Shown here: positions 44,108 through 51,682 of the stretch, piece after piece
Position numbering within the stretch: the first letter of the stretch is position 1
Layout of the letters: each line of letters starts with the position of its first letter
NCBI RefSeq assembly: GCF_018327685.1
Contig: NZ_BNEL01000001.1
Coordinates: 5,581,501 to 5,645,500, forward strand
Reading direction: 5' to 3'
DNA from: Streptomyces sp. TS71-3
Lineage (GTDB): Bacteria > Actinomycetota > Actinomycetes > Streptomycetales > Streptomycetaceae
Length of the DNA stretch: 64,000 nucleotides
Position numbers and translations under genes: made by a program
The notes under the pieces: model-generated
Database searches by the model: none
Seen by the model: only the letters and a program-made list of their open reading frames with translations
What the model was told of the DNA's origin: nothing

Positions 44108-45287
44108 GCCCGCGCTCCGTCTCGCCAGGGGGCAGCGCCAAGATCTCGCGCAGTGCCCGTACCTCGTGCACCTGCTGTGCACCGGGCGGCACCCTAGTTG
44201 CGACGTCCTGCGCGCGGTAGATGATCAGAGCTGAGCGGTGCGCGGGAGCAAGGCTGACGATTGTGCGCGTGGCCAGGTCAGCGGCTCCGGCCGGGTCACC
44301 ATCCAGCGAGGTACACATGGCCGCGTCGAGTGCGACCAAGGCGCGATCCATCCGTTCGGCGTCCGGATACAGCTCCAGTGCCCGATCTTGTTCTGCACGG
44401 GCGCGCACGGTCTTCCCGAGGTGCGTCAACGCGTTGCCCATGTGGAAACGCAACTGGTTCTCGCTGTAGCCGAAGGCTGATCCGATCTGCTCGTCTTCGG
44501 GCAGGCGTGCGAGCGCACTCTCTGCCGCGGCCAGGGCCTCATCCGCAGCTTCGGCATCACCGAGCCGGGCGTGCGCCCGGGCTTCGAGCGGCGCCGCGAG
44601 AGCTGGTCCGACACAGGGCAGGCCGCCGGCGAGCTGCTGTGCGTGGGCGGACAGTTCGACCGCGCCGTAGAAGTCGCCGCCGTAGAAGCATTGGTATGCC
44701 TCTTGCGCGTATGCCCAGGACAGCGTGGCTCGATCATCGGCCGCCGCAGCGAACTGCCGTGCCGTGCGCCACCACGACAGCGATCGGTCATCGCCCAGTT
44801 TCAGCAACGTCAGAGCTGTGAGCCCTGACATACGAGCTGCGGCCACCAGTAACCGACGACGTACTTGGGGTGGGTGTCGGCGTGTCAGCAGTACCCGCAG
44901 GTCCTGGAAGTCGGCGAGCAGTTCAGGGAAGTGCGTCATCTCGGGCCGGTAGCGAGTAGCACGCCCGTGACGGTCCACCGTCCACTCGATCTCATCCAGT
45001 GAGCTGTCTGCAAGTGGTCCTGCCGCGAGTGCCTCATGGAGGCCGGCTTGAAGGGCATCAGCCTGCTCCAGCGGCGAGGTTCCGGGACGGACGTCCGCGA
45101 GGGCGATCAGTAGACCCTCGGCACCGACCGCCGCGTCAAGAGCGCGAGCCGTCTGCGCTGTCGGCCGCCGTCGACCATTCTCCAAGTCCGCCACGTAGGA
45201 CTTTCCGCAGGCTGCGAGCGCGGCGACATCGCGCAGGCTACGGCTTCCTCGCAGCCGGCGTAGCGCTTCGCCGAAGGTCTCTGCCAT
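44079..45287 (-). CDS. XRE-family regulator with tetratricopeptide-like C-terminal region
   Basis: A 402-residue regulator. Helix-turn-helix at about 4-55 (FGEALRRLRGSRSLRDVAALAACGKSYVADLENGRRRPTAQTARAL). From about 150 onward it is all-helical with TPR-like repeats (WAYAQEAYQCFYGGDFYGAVELSAHA, EARAHARLGDAEAADEALAAAESALARL). Such regulators are often controlled by small peptides or proteins. ATG 45287 follows GGGAGAGG. Divergent from a run of small genes with a three-half-site operator between. Confidence 0.87.
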   Translation of the reverse strand: MAETFGEALRRLRGSRSLRDVAALAACGKSYVADLENGRRRPTAQTARALDAAVGAEGLLIALADVRPGTSPLEQADALQAGLHEALAAGPLADSSLDEIEWTVDRHGRATRYRPEMTHFPELLADFQDLRVLLTRRHPPQVRRRLLVAAARMSGLTALTLLKLGDDRSLSWWRTARQFAAAADDRATLSWAYAQEAYQCFYGGDFYGAVELSAHAQQLAGGLPCVGPALAAPLEARAHARLGDAEAADEALAAAESALARLPEDEQIGSAFGYSENQLRFHMGNALTHLGKTVRARAEQDRALELYPDAERMDRALVALDAAMCTSLDGDPAGAADLATRTIVSLAPAHRSALIIYRAQDVATRVPPGAQQVHEVRALREILALPPGETERGREDQQSDSG

Positions 45288-45308
45288 GGGCCTCTCCCGG
45301 CGTCCGCC

Positions 45309-45340
45309 GTGTCCGCACGCTTGCGGACACCAGCGGACAC
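45309..45340. promoter_or_regulatory. Three-half-site operator in the divergent region of the element
   Basis: GTGTCCGC (45309-45316), then GCGGACAC (45323-45330) and GCGGACAC again (45333-45340): a perfect 8-bp inverted repeat plus an extra direct half-site ten bases on. It lies 22-53 bases upstream of the XRE regulator start, suiting autoregulation and control of the divergent small genes. Confidence 0.75.
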
Positions 45341-45478
45341 GCTGCATCTGTCGATCACGTTCCGTGCGGAGAACGCTACCCATGACGGCTCGCACCGTCA
45401 GCAAAACGGAAGTGATCTGCAAGCGCCCCGGCAGCCGCGCCACACGGCCCCGGGGATGGCCGACTGCGAGGAGTCGAC

Positions 45479-45877
45479 GTGCGCGAACATAACGCCCCTT
45501 CAGGGCGGTTGAGAAGTGGGCCTCCGGACATCGAGCCGATGCGCGCTGCCGCTGCCGAGCTGCTCGACGAGGGTGCGCCGCTGCCGCGGTTTGATGACCT
45601 CACCGAGCTGACGGCCCGGTTGCGGGTTGCCCTCCGGGCGCTGGTCCCGCAGGTGGAGGAAGTGGCGCGGGAGCGTCCCGAGGACGACGCCGAGCGGGTC
45701 AGGGCGCGGAGCAGCGCGCGGGCCTCCGTCGAGACCGCCCGTGCGTGTCTGGACGCTGGCCCCGGCTCGGGCCTGGTATCCGCGAAAGACCACGCCCTCA
45801 GCCTCGCCCGCGAGGTGGCGGGGTTGTGCCGCCACCTTGAGAAGTTGACCGGCGCGCGCACCGCGGAGCCGGCATGA
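45479..45877 (+). CDS. DUF6415-family protein
   Basis: A 132-residue helical protein (IEPMRAAAAELLDEGAPLPRFDDLTELTARLRVALRALVPQVEE...) that matches the DUF6415 pattern as I recall it; members are found beside natural-product genes and in integrated elements of Streptomyces. GTG 45479 follows GAGGAG. First of five overlapping or abutting small genes; its stop overlaps the next start (ATGA). Confidence 0.8.
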   Translation: MREHNAPSGRLRSGPPDIEPMRAAAAELLDEGAPLPRFDDLTELTARLRVALRALVPQVEEVARERPEDDAERVRARSSARASVETARACLDAGPGSGLVSAKDHALSLAREVAGLCRHLEKLTGARTAEPA

Positions 45878-46134
45878 GCAGCCTGGTGCCTGCCGGGTGG
45901 AGGGTCGGGCCGGAGTGGGCAGACGGCGTCGTACGGCCGCCGGTGCGGCTGGTGATGTGCGTGGAGTGCCCCGCCCGGTCCGATCAGCCGACCCTCACCG
46001 GCCGGGCCGCAGGACGGCAGTGGGCGGCCGGCCACGCCGACGTCACCGGCCACACCCGGTTCGTGGAGTCCTCCCACCAGATCGTCAGGGCCAGCCTGGT
46101 GCCGGCGGGGTTCACGCAGCAGGGGGCGCCGTGA
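45874..46134 (+). CDS. Small hypothetical protein, DUF7848-like
   Basis: An 86-residue protein (RLVMCVECPARSDQPTLTGRAAGRQWAAGHADVTGHTRFVE) with a CxxC and conserved Trp/His pattern, likely a small metal-binding fold. Overlaps both neighbours by four bases, so translation is coupled. The family name is a tentative recollection. Confidence 0.72.
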   Translation: MSSLVPAGWRVGPEWADGVVRPPVRLVMCVECPARSDQPTLTGRAAGRQWAAGHADVTGHTRFVESSHQIVRASLVPAGFTQQGAP

Positions 46135-46343
46135 GCGCGCACGCGAAGCGCCGCCGGTCGTGGCCGCGGCGGCTTGTGTCCGCCGCGGTTCACCATCCGG
46201 TCCGCCTGCTGTGCCGTGTCGAGGACGAGCTGGTGGACTGCACCAGCTTCGGTATCGCCCAGGTGTTGATCATCGGTGGGTTCGCCGTCGTCGTCGCCGG
46301 CTGGGTCGTCCTCCAGATCGCCCGCGCTTTGCTCGCCCCGTAG
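46131..46343 (+). CDS. 70-residue membrane peptide
   Basis: Starts GTGA overlapping the previous stop. A basic N terminus (AHAKRRRSWPRRL) is followed by one transmembrane helix (about 46-66; VLIIGGFAVVVAGWVVLQIA). CTSFG and LLCRVEDEL precede the helix. No family known. Confidence 0.72.
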   Translation: MSAHAKRRRSWPRRLVSAAVHHPVRLLCRVEDELVDCTSFGIAQVLIIGGFAVVVAGWVVLQIARALLAP

Positions 46344-46355
46344 CCCGAGGAATCA

Positions 46356-46565
46356 ATGATGTCTACGACATGCCCGCACGAGCCGCCGTGCCCGTCCGCC
46401 TTCGCTGCGGACCGGGAGGCCGCGCACCCGGTGGTGCGCCACCCCGAGCAGGGCTGGAGCCTCCTGTGCAACGGGGTTCTGCTGTTCGAGGACACCGGTG
46501 AACTGCTGCCGGACGGGCGGGTCATCGCGCCGCACCGGCCGGCCGCAGCCCTGGCGGTGGCCTGA
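46356..46565 (+). CDS. DUF5999-family protein
   Basis: A 69-residue protein with the DUF5999 pattern: CPHEPPCPSAFAADREAAHPV, then HPEQGWSLLCNGVLLFEDTG and ELLPDGRVIAPHRP. Cys and His residues suggest zinc binding. Common in streptomycetes, role unknown. ATG 46356 or 46359. Confidence 0.87.
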   Translation: MMSTTCPHEPPCPSAFAADREAAHPVVRHPEQGWSLLCNGVLLFEDTGELLPDGRVIAPHRPAAALAVA

Positions 46566-46566
46566 C

Positions 46567-46743
46567 GTGCGCAAGAAGCAGCCCGCGCGCTTTCCCGCCG
46601 CAGGCGCGACCTGGTGCCACTGGCACAAGCGCTACACGACCACCGGTGTGCTCGTCGCCGTGATCGAGCAGGCGTCCGGGCCTGGTGTCGCTGTCTACGC
46701 CTGTGCCCCGTGCCAGAAGCGGTTCCGGCTGACGCCGATCTGA
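46567..46743 (+). CDS. 58-residue Cys/His-rich protein
   Basis: Starts GTG one base after the DUF5999 stop. WCHWHKRYT and YACAPCQKRF give a C-x2-H ... C-x2-C arrangement of a small zinc finger. Last of the five-gene run. No family recognised. Confidence 0.68.
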   Translation: MRKKQPARFPAAGATWCHWHKRYTTTGVLVAVIEQASGPGVAVYACAPCQKRFRLTPI

Positions 46744-46924
46744 TGCTGCCCTGCCCGCTGAGCGGCGCGCGCCGCAACGTCGCGCGCCGAGGACGCGGCG
46801 GGCAGGGCCGGCCCGCTCCAGGGGGTGGGGACCTCTCGGGGCGGGCCACCCATACACCCGCGGTCCGGCTGGCTCCATCGCCGGACCGCGGCAGCGGCCG
46901 CCGCAGACGCGCGACCGCGAACAG

Positions 46925-46959
46925 CCCGGCGGGGCCCGCCCTACACGGGCCCCGCCGGG
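46925..46959 (+). terminator. Terminator between the small-gene run and the RiPP cassette
   Basis: A perfect 14-bp stem, CCCGGCGGGGCCCG (46925-46938) against CGGGCCCCGCCGGG (46946-46959), with a 7-nt loop. It separates the small genes from the acidic protein gene at 46986, only 27 bases ahead of it. Confidence 0.8.
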
Positions 46960-46985
46960 GACCAGCACCTCACCGAAAGGACGAA

Positions 46986-47174
46986 ATGCCGGACCGTAAA
47001 GACGTCGACCTCGGCGACGACGAGTTGCTCGGCCTGATCGGCAGCCTCGGGGCCGCCGCGAGCGTGGCCAAGGACACTGATCTGGACCCGGAGATCCGCG
47101 ACATGGGCAAGAGCGCCGAGTGGACGGCAGCGGAGCGGCTGTCCGACGCCTACAAGAAGGCCAACCCCGAATAG
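46986..47174 (+). CDS. 62-residue acidic protein upstream of the RiPP precursor
   Basis: MPDRKDVDLGDDELLGLIG..., acidic, predicted helical, no Cys. AGGACGAA precedes ATG 46986. It sits 136 bases before the graspetide precursor on the same strand and might belong to the cassette, for example as an accessory protein. It is not itself a graspetide precursor by pattern. Confidence 0.7.
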   Translation: MPDRKDVDLGDDELLGLIGSLGAAASVAKDTDLDPEIRDMGKSAEWTAAERLSDAYKKANPE

Positions 47175-47309
47175 CCCGCCGGGCGCCGCGTCATCGCCCG
47201 GCTTCCCCGGCTGCCGCCCACGGCAGCCACGGGCCCCGGCCGCACACCACCGGCCCCCGCCCCGCGGCCGGGGCCCAGCACCACAGCACACAACCGATTG
47301 GAGAAGATC

Positions 47310-47609
47310 GTGACAACTGCCATAGACCGTGAGGCTTTCCCCCTCACCCCGCCTGGAGGCCGGACCCCCTTCAGCGCGGAGGCACCGTCCGACCCGGGGG
47401 TCCGGCCGTGGGCGCTGCGGTTCGCTCGCGTCCCCGACTCGACCGGGGCCATCCGCGTCCCGAAGCACGCCTACGACTACGGCCGCCAGGTCAACATGTT
47501 GGTCGATGGCAGCGGCCTGCTGACGTGCATGGGTGGGACGCACGAACCCACCGTGCCGGACGGTTCCGTGTCGAACCCGCCGCCGCTGGACGAGGGGCCG
47601 AAGGACTGA
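47310..47609 (+). CDS. ATP-grasp-modified RiPP precursor (graspetide precursor)
   Basis: A 99-residue precursor of the GRASP_targ type. The leader has RPWALRF (32-38), equivalent to the family's PWxLR block, and YDYGRQ (55-60). The C-terminal core holds acceptor Thr/Ser (72, 77, 81, 86, 88) and donor Asp/Glu (79, 84, 94, 95, 99). Asp-Gly pairs at 66-67 and 84-85 are candidate aspartimide sites. GTG 47310 follows GGAG. The stop overlaps the ligase start (TGATG). Confidence 0.87.
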   Translation: MTTAIDREAFPLTPPGGRTPFSAEAPSDPGVRPWALRFARVPDSTGAIRVPKHAYDYGRQVNMLVDGSGLLTCMGGTHEPTVPDGSVSNPPPLDEGPKD

Positions 47610-48571
47610 TGACCGCGCCTGTCCTGATCGTGGCAGCCTCCGACGACTGGCCCACAGACCGGGTCGTCGTCGAGCTGGAGCAGCGTGGAGTCGACGTGTT
47701 CCGCATGGACACAGTCGACTTCCCCCAGCGGCTCGCGCTGGCCGGCCGGATCGACCAGGTATCCGGGTGGACGGGCGAACTCGCTACCGAGCAGCGGACG
47801 GTGGAGTTGTCCCGGGTCGGCGCGGTGTACTACCGCGCCCCCGGGGCGTTCCGCTTCCCCGAGGGGATGTCTGGGCCGGAGGAGAGGTTCGCTGCCGCTC
47901 AGGCCCGCGCTGGCCTCGGTGGTGTCCTGTCCGCGTTGGACTGCCGTTGGGTCAACCACCCGGCTGCCATGGCCCGTGCCGAGTACAAGCCCGTGCAGCT
48001 CGCTGCCGCGCGCTCCTGTGGGCTGCGTATCCCGCCCACCCTGATCACCAACCGGCCCGACGACATCCGCGCGTTCACCGCCGACACCGGCGGCGACGTC
48101 GTGTGCAAGCCCGTTGCTTCACCCGTGCTCATCGAGGACGGCCAGCTCAAGTCGGTGTACACGCAGCGCCTGAGCCTGTCGGACCTGGACGACCTGCGGG
48201 GGATCGACACCACCGCGCACCTCTTTCAGGCGTGGGTCGACAAGGACTACGAGGTGCGCCTGACCGTGGTCGGCGCGCGCCTGCTCGCTGCCGCCATCCA
48301 CGCCGGCAGTGACGCCGCGCACGAGGACTGGCGCAGCGACTACGGCGCCCTCAGCTACACGACCACGACGGTGCCCGAGCACGTCGCTGCCGGAATGCGG
48401 CGCCTGATGAAGCGGCTTGGGCTGAGCTACGGGGCGGCAGACTTCATCGTGAGCCCGGACGGGCGGTGGACCTTCCTGGAGGTCAACCCGTGCGGGCAGT
48501 GGGACTGGATCCAGGGGGCGACCGGCCTGCCGATCGCCGAAGCCATCGCTGATGAAATGCAAGGAGTCTGA
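47609..48571 (+). CDS. ATP-grasp peptide ligase (graspetide maturase)
   Basis: A 320-residue ATP-grasp enzyme of the TgmB type that forms ester or amide crosslinks in its precursor using ATP. Seen: N-terminal LIVAASDDWPTDRVVVELE, the precursor-binding half with VYYRAPGAFRFPEG, the ATP-binding Lys in VVCKPV, QAWVDKDYEVRLTVVG, and Mg ligands in FLEVNPCGQWDW. It overlaps the precursor and the methyltransferase by one base each, so the three are co-translated. Confidence 0.92.
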   Translation: MTAPVLIVAASDDWPTDRVVVELEQRGVDVFRMDTVDFPQRLALAGRIDQVSGWTGELATEQRTVELSRVGAVYYRAPGAFRFPEGMSGPEERFAAAQARAGLGGVLSALDCRWVNHPAAMARAEYKPVQLAAARSCGLRIPPTLITNRPDDIRAFTADTGGDVVCKPVASPVLIEDGQLKSVYTQRLSLSDLDDLRGIDTTAHLFQAWVDKDYEVRLTVVGARLLAAAIHAGSDAAHEDWRSDYGALSYTTTTVPEHVAAGMRRLMKRLGLSYGAADFIVSPDGRWTFLEVNPCGQWDWIQGATGLPIAEAIADEMQGV

Positions 48572-49704
48572 TGGACTGGAAGCCGCACGCGGCTGCCCTC
48601 GCGGCCCAGGTGTCCTACCGGGGGTCGGGTTGGTGGGCGCCGATCATGGAGACGCCCCGGCACGTGCTCGTCGAACGCTGGCTCACCCCGGGCGCCGGCG
48701 GCTGGACAGCCGTTGACGGGCCCTCGGATGAGGAGGCGTGGGCGAAGGCGGCGTACGCGGATGCCACGCTCGTCACCCGGGTCGGGCCCGTGCACGCCGA
48801 CCACGCCCGCCCGGACCAGGTGGTGAGCGGCCTGCCCACGTCGTCGTCGACGCTGCCGAGCCTGGTCGTGACGATGCTGCGGCACGGCCGGCTCACGCCC
48901 GGCGTGCGGATGTTGGACCTCGCCACCGGCTCCGGCTACAGCGCTGCTCTGGCGTGTCAGCGTCTCGGGGACGGGCAGGTGACCACGCTGGACGTCGACC
49001 CGTACTTGACGCAGGCCGCGGCCGAGCGCCTCGCCCGGATCGGCCGGCACCCGGCCGTGGTGACCGCCGACGGCACAGGCGAGCTGCCCGGTACCTTCGA
49101 CCGGATCGTGTCCATGGTGTCCGTGCCGCGCATCCCCTCCTCGTGGTTGGCCGCCCTCGCGCCCGGCGGACGGCTGATGACCACGGTGGCAGGGACGGGC
49201 CTGATCGTCACCGCGGACAAGACCGATGACGGCGGCGCCCGAGGACGCGTCGAATGGGACCGGGCAGCGTTCATGACCACCCGCGCCGGCGACGACTACC
49301 CGCCCGGGCTCAGCGACGTCTTCGCGACGGCTGCGGAAGCGGACGGCGAGGAGGTCACCGAGTCCCCGTTCCCGGTGCTGGACGTCATGCAGGCCTGGGA
49401 GGTGTGGTCCATGCTGTCGCTGACCGTGCCCGGCATCGAGCACCGTATGGGGACGGGGGACGACGGCGGCCGTATGACGTGGCTGCTGCACGCCGATGGC
49501 TCCTGGGCCCGCGGCCACACCAAGCCGGGCGAACGCACGGCGACGGTCCATCAGGGCGGCCCACGCCGCCTCTACGACCGGCTCGACCGTATCCGCTGGC
49601 GCTGGCTGGAGCACGGCGAACTCCCCGTGTACGGAGCGAAGGTCACCGTCACACCTGATGGCGAGACCACGCTCTCACGCGGCGGATGGGCGACCACCTT
49701 GTGA
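48571..49704 (+). CDS. PIMT-like methyltransferase of a graspetide system
   Basis: A 377-residue protein related to protein-L-isoaspartate O-methyltransferase. The SAM motif is LDLATGSGYSAAL (115-127); TSSSTLPSLVVTML (90-103) is the PIMT substrate-side block, and the C-terminal ~160 residues are the extension specific to RiPP-associated members. Homologues in fuscimiditide and amycolimiditide clusters methylate an Asp of the crosslinked peptide, which then closes to an aspartimide. The same outcome is inferred here. Confidence 0.88.
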   Translation: MDWKPHAAALAAQVSYRGSGWWAPIMETPRHVLVERWLTPGAGGWTAVDGPSDEEAWAKAAYADATLVTRVGPVHADHARPDQVVSGLPTSSSTLPSLVVTMLRHGRLTPGVRMLDLATGSGYSAALACQRLGDGQVTTLDVDPYLTQAAAERLARIGRHPAVVTADGTGELPGTFDRIVSMVSVPRIPSSWLAALAPGGRLMTTVAGTGLIVTADKTDDGGARGRVEWDRAAFMTTRAGDDYPPGLSDVFATAAEADGEEVTESPFPVLDVMQAWEVWSMLSLTVPGIEHRMGTGDDGGRMTWLLHADGSWARGHTKPGERTATVHQGGPRRLYDRLDRIRWRWLEHGELPVYGAKVTVTPDGETTLSRGGWATTL

Positions 49705-49780
49705 TGCGGCGGCCCGGTTCCCGCTGTGGCGCCGAAACGGCAGACTGAACAGACCACCTGACCGAGGACGGAGCATCCGT

Positions 49781-50098
49781 ATGGACGAGGAGCCCCTGGA
49801 GGAGTGGGCAGCACGGCGTGACCAGCATCGCCCCGCGATTGGGGAACGCCGGGCCGCTCCGTTGGACGGCCAGGAGGAGCACGGCTCCCACGTCGCCCCA
49901 GACGCTCCGCGCGGCATCCAGGAGTGGGACGGGCACCAGTGGGTCCCGGTCGGAATCGCCGAGGACTTCACCGCCGCCGCTGGCGAGGCTGGAGATGATG
50001 CCGCAGCTCGGGCTGAGCGCGTGCCTTTCCCGCGGTTCAGCAAGCTGCCGCCGAGGCCCGAGCCATGGCGGCCGACCGAGCCGTTCCACCGGCCTTGA
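49781..50098 (+). CDS. DUF6087-family protein
   Basis: A 105-residue protein with the DUF6087 pattern (MDEEPLEEWAARRDQHRPAIGERRAAPL, then HVAPDAPRGIQEWDGHQWVPVG). These occur widely in Streptomyces, often in integrated elements; function unknown. 76 bases after the methyltransferase. Confidence 0.82.
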   Translation: MDEEPLEEWAARRDQHRPAIGERRAAPLDGQEEHGSHVAPDAPRGIQEWDGHQWVPVGIAEDFTAAAGEAGDDAAARAERVPFPRFSKLPPRPEPWRPTEPFHRP

Positions 50099-50144
50099 CT
50101 CGCTGACACGGCAAGCTCCCACCCCGGCTCCGGCCGGGGCGACC

Positions 50145-50378
50145 TCACGCCACGAGGTCGGCGAGCGGGACGTGAAGCGCGGCCGCGATCAGGATCAGGT
50201 TGTCGAGCAGCGGTGAAGCGTGGCCCTGTTCGATGCGGTTGATGGTCTGTCGGTCGAGGCCGGCGCGCTCGGCCAGGGCCTCTTGGGTGAGGTTGGCGTG
50301 GAGGCGTGCCGTGCGGATGTGCTCGCCGATGGCCCGGCGGCGGGCGATGACCCAGGCGGGCGGCGGAGCGGACGACAC
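50145..50378 (-). CDS. Small XRE-type helix-turn-helix protein
   Basis: A 77-residue Cro/C1-type DNA-binding protein (IGEHIRTARLHANLTQEALAERAGLDRQTINRIEQGHASPLLDNL). No extra domain. Could be the element's repressor or excision controller. GTG 50378; a GATCATGATC palindrome lies 17 bases upstream and may be its operator. Confidence 0.87.
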   Translation of the reverse strand: MSSAPPPAWVIARRRAIGEHIRTARLHANLTQEALAERAGLDRQTINRIEQGHASPLLDNLILIAAALHVPLADLVA

Positions 50379-50394
50379 CCGTCAACGCTTGCGG

Positions 50395-50406
50395 GATCAT
50401 GATCAT
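50395..50406. promoter_or_regulatory. Palindrome upstream of the small XRE gene
   Basis: GATCATGATC (50395-50404) continues as ATGATCAT (50399-50406). It is AT-rich in a GC-rich context and sits between divergent genes. Confidence 0.5.
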
Positions 50407-50619
50407 TTGTCTGTATCGTGGACCTTACATTTCTGGATCACGCATTTGCCAGTGGCACGCGTAGAGGGCAAGTGATAGTACAGATGTGTGCATCCGTGAT
50501 CGCAGAGAGTGAGTACCTCGGGGGACCGGCCGGGGCGGAGTCGGGAGACGGCGCATCTGCGCCGCACGACGCGCCGCGCTCCGCGGGATCGGGAGATCCG
50601 ACCGCATGTGGGGGCAGGT

Positions 50620-50982
50620 ATGGCCAGACAGAAGACGCGATTCTCCACCCTTGACCTGCAACTTGAGGCGATAGCCGACATCCTGGCGATGGCTCAGCGC
50701 GAGCCAGATCCAGACCGGCGAGCCGACCTGTTGCTTCTCGCGGAGCGCTCGTTCGCCGCGTACTACGAGGAGCACAAGGCGGTGCTGGCGCGTCGCGGCT
50801 TCAAGGTGATCAAAGACGGCGCGATCGTCGCTGCACTGCTCTTCCCGCTCACGTGGCTTCGCGCCGCGGGGAAGGGGCCTCACCGGAAGGTCATAGCGAG
50901 TGCAGTCACGGCGACCATCGGCGCGGGAGCCGTGGCACTCGCTGTGTGGCCGGGCGGCCGCCGGCGATGGCGCCCACCGTGA
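50620..50982 (+). CDS. Single-helix membrane protein, possibly the 5' half of a split gene
   Basis: A 120-residue protein: helical N-terminal domain (TLDLQLEAIADILAMAQREPDPDRRADLLLLAERSFAAYYEEHKAVLARRG), then hydrophobic segments at 54-66 and about 84-105, ending in Arg-rich RRRWRPP. GGGGGCAGGT precedes ATG 50620. The next ORF overlaps it by 16 bases and looks like the missing extracellular part, so a frameshift at about 50950-50966 is likely. Confidence 0.65.
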   Translation: MARQKTRFSTLDLQLEAIADILAMAQREPDPDRRADLLLLAERSFAAYYEEHKAVLARRGFKVIKDGAIVAALLFPLTWLRAAGKGPHRKVIASAVTATIGAGAVALAVWPGGRRRWRPP

Positions 50983-51353
50983 GCGCGCCGCCCAACGTGA
51001 GTACGCCGTCTACTGGGAGCGCTCCACCGCCCTCAGCGCAGCCGTCGGCGCCTACGCCCACGGAGGGCAGCGCGAGCCCTGAGCCGGCGCCCAGCGCTTC
51101 GGGGGCTTCGCCGTCGGCGACCTCACCCATCCCCGGCCCGTCATCCGTGGCGGCGGCCAGCGGGGCGCTTGTGCCTTCCGTGCCGGTACCGCCTGGGGAT
51201 GGGAGTGGAAGCCCCCAGCCGCCAGAGAGCGGGAGCCCATCCACTCCGCCGGTGACTCCCGGACGGCCGGGCCGGCTGGCACGGCCCGACTGCATCCTGG
51301 GCATGGACATGCCGGTCGTGCAGCTCGACCTCGGGCATTTCCTGTGCCTGTAA
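50967..51353 (+). CDS. Pro/Ser/Thr-rich protein, possibly the 3' half of the preceding gene
   Basis: A 128-residue low-complexity stretch rich in Pro, Ser, Ala and Gly ending in a hydrophobic DCILGMDMPVVQLDLGHFLCL with two cysteines. It has the look of an extracellular stalk. No signal peptide of its own and no good ribosome-binding site at ATG 50967. Best explained as the exported portion of the membrane protein encoded just upstream. Confidence 0.5.
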   Translation: MAPTVSAPPNVSTPSTGSAPPPSAQPSAPTPTEGSASPEPAPSASGASPSATSPIPGPSSVAAASGALVPSVPVPPGDGSGSPQPPESGSPSTPPVTPGRPGRLARPDCILGMDMPVVQLDLGHFLCL

Positions 51354-51354
51354 G

Positions 51355-51372
51355 TGGGAGAAAGTTGGGAGA
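51355..51372. other. Possible integrase arm sites, right end
   Basis: TGGGAGA at 51355-51361 and 51366-51372, period 11, matching the left-end pair; AGGGAGACGG at 51417-51426 is a third near-copy of TGGGAGACGG (51366-51375). Confidence 0.55.
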
Positions 51373-51502
51373 CGGACGTCCGTATCCGCCCTGTAGAGAG
51401 CCCGTATCGAGACAGTAGGGAGACGGTGGAGCGATCCGTGAAGTGGCGTCTGACCTGGGGCGGAACGCTCATCCTGCCCAGGTCGGCAGCCTCCCGCCTC
51501 AT

Positions 51503-51595
<93 letters not shown>

Positions 51596-51600
51596 GTCCG

Positions 51601-51622
51601 CGGGCGGCGGGCACGCCGCCCG
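51601..51622. terminator. Displaced native terminator of the acyl-CoA dehydrogenase gene
   Basis: CGGGCGGCG (51601-51609), loop GGCA, CGCCGCCCG (51614-51622): a 9-bp stem starting six bases after the duplicated stop codon. It also lies downstream of the convergent cupin gene (stop 51683). Confidence 0.8.
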
Positions 51623-51682
51623 GGTCCGGCGCCGGCCGCGGCCCGGCCCGCGGCGCCTGCGGCTTCCGCGGCAGACGCGCGG

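Noticed and set aside
46131..46343. The 70-residue membrane peptide as a second RiPP precursor
   Set aside because: It has a basic N terminus and a transmembrane helix at its C terminus, with no Thr/Ser and Asp/Glu core pattern or leader motif.
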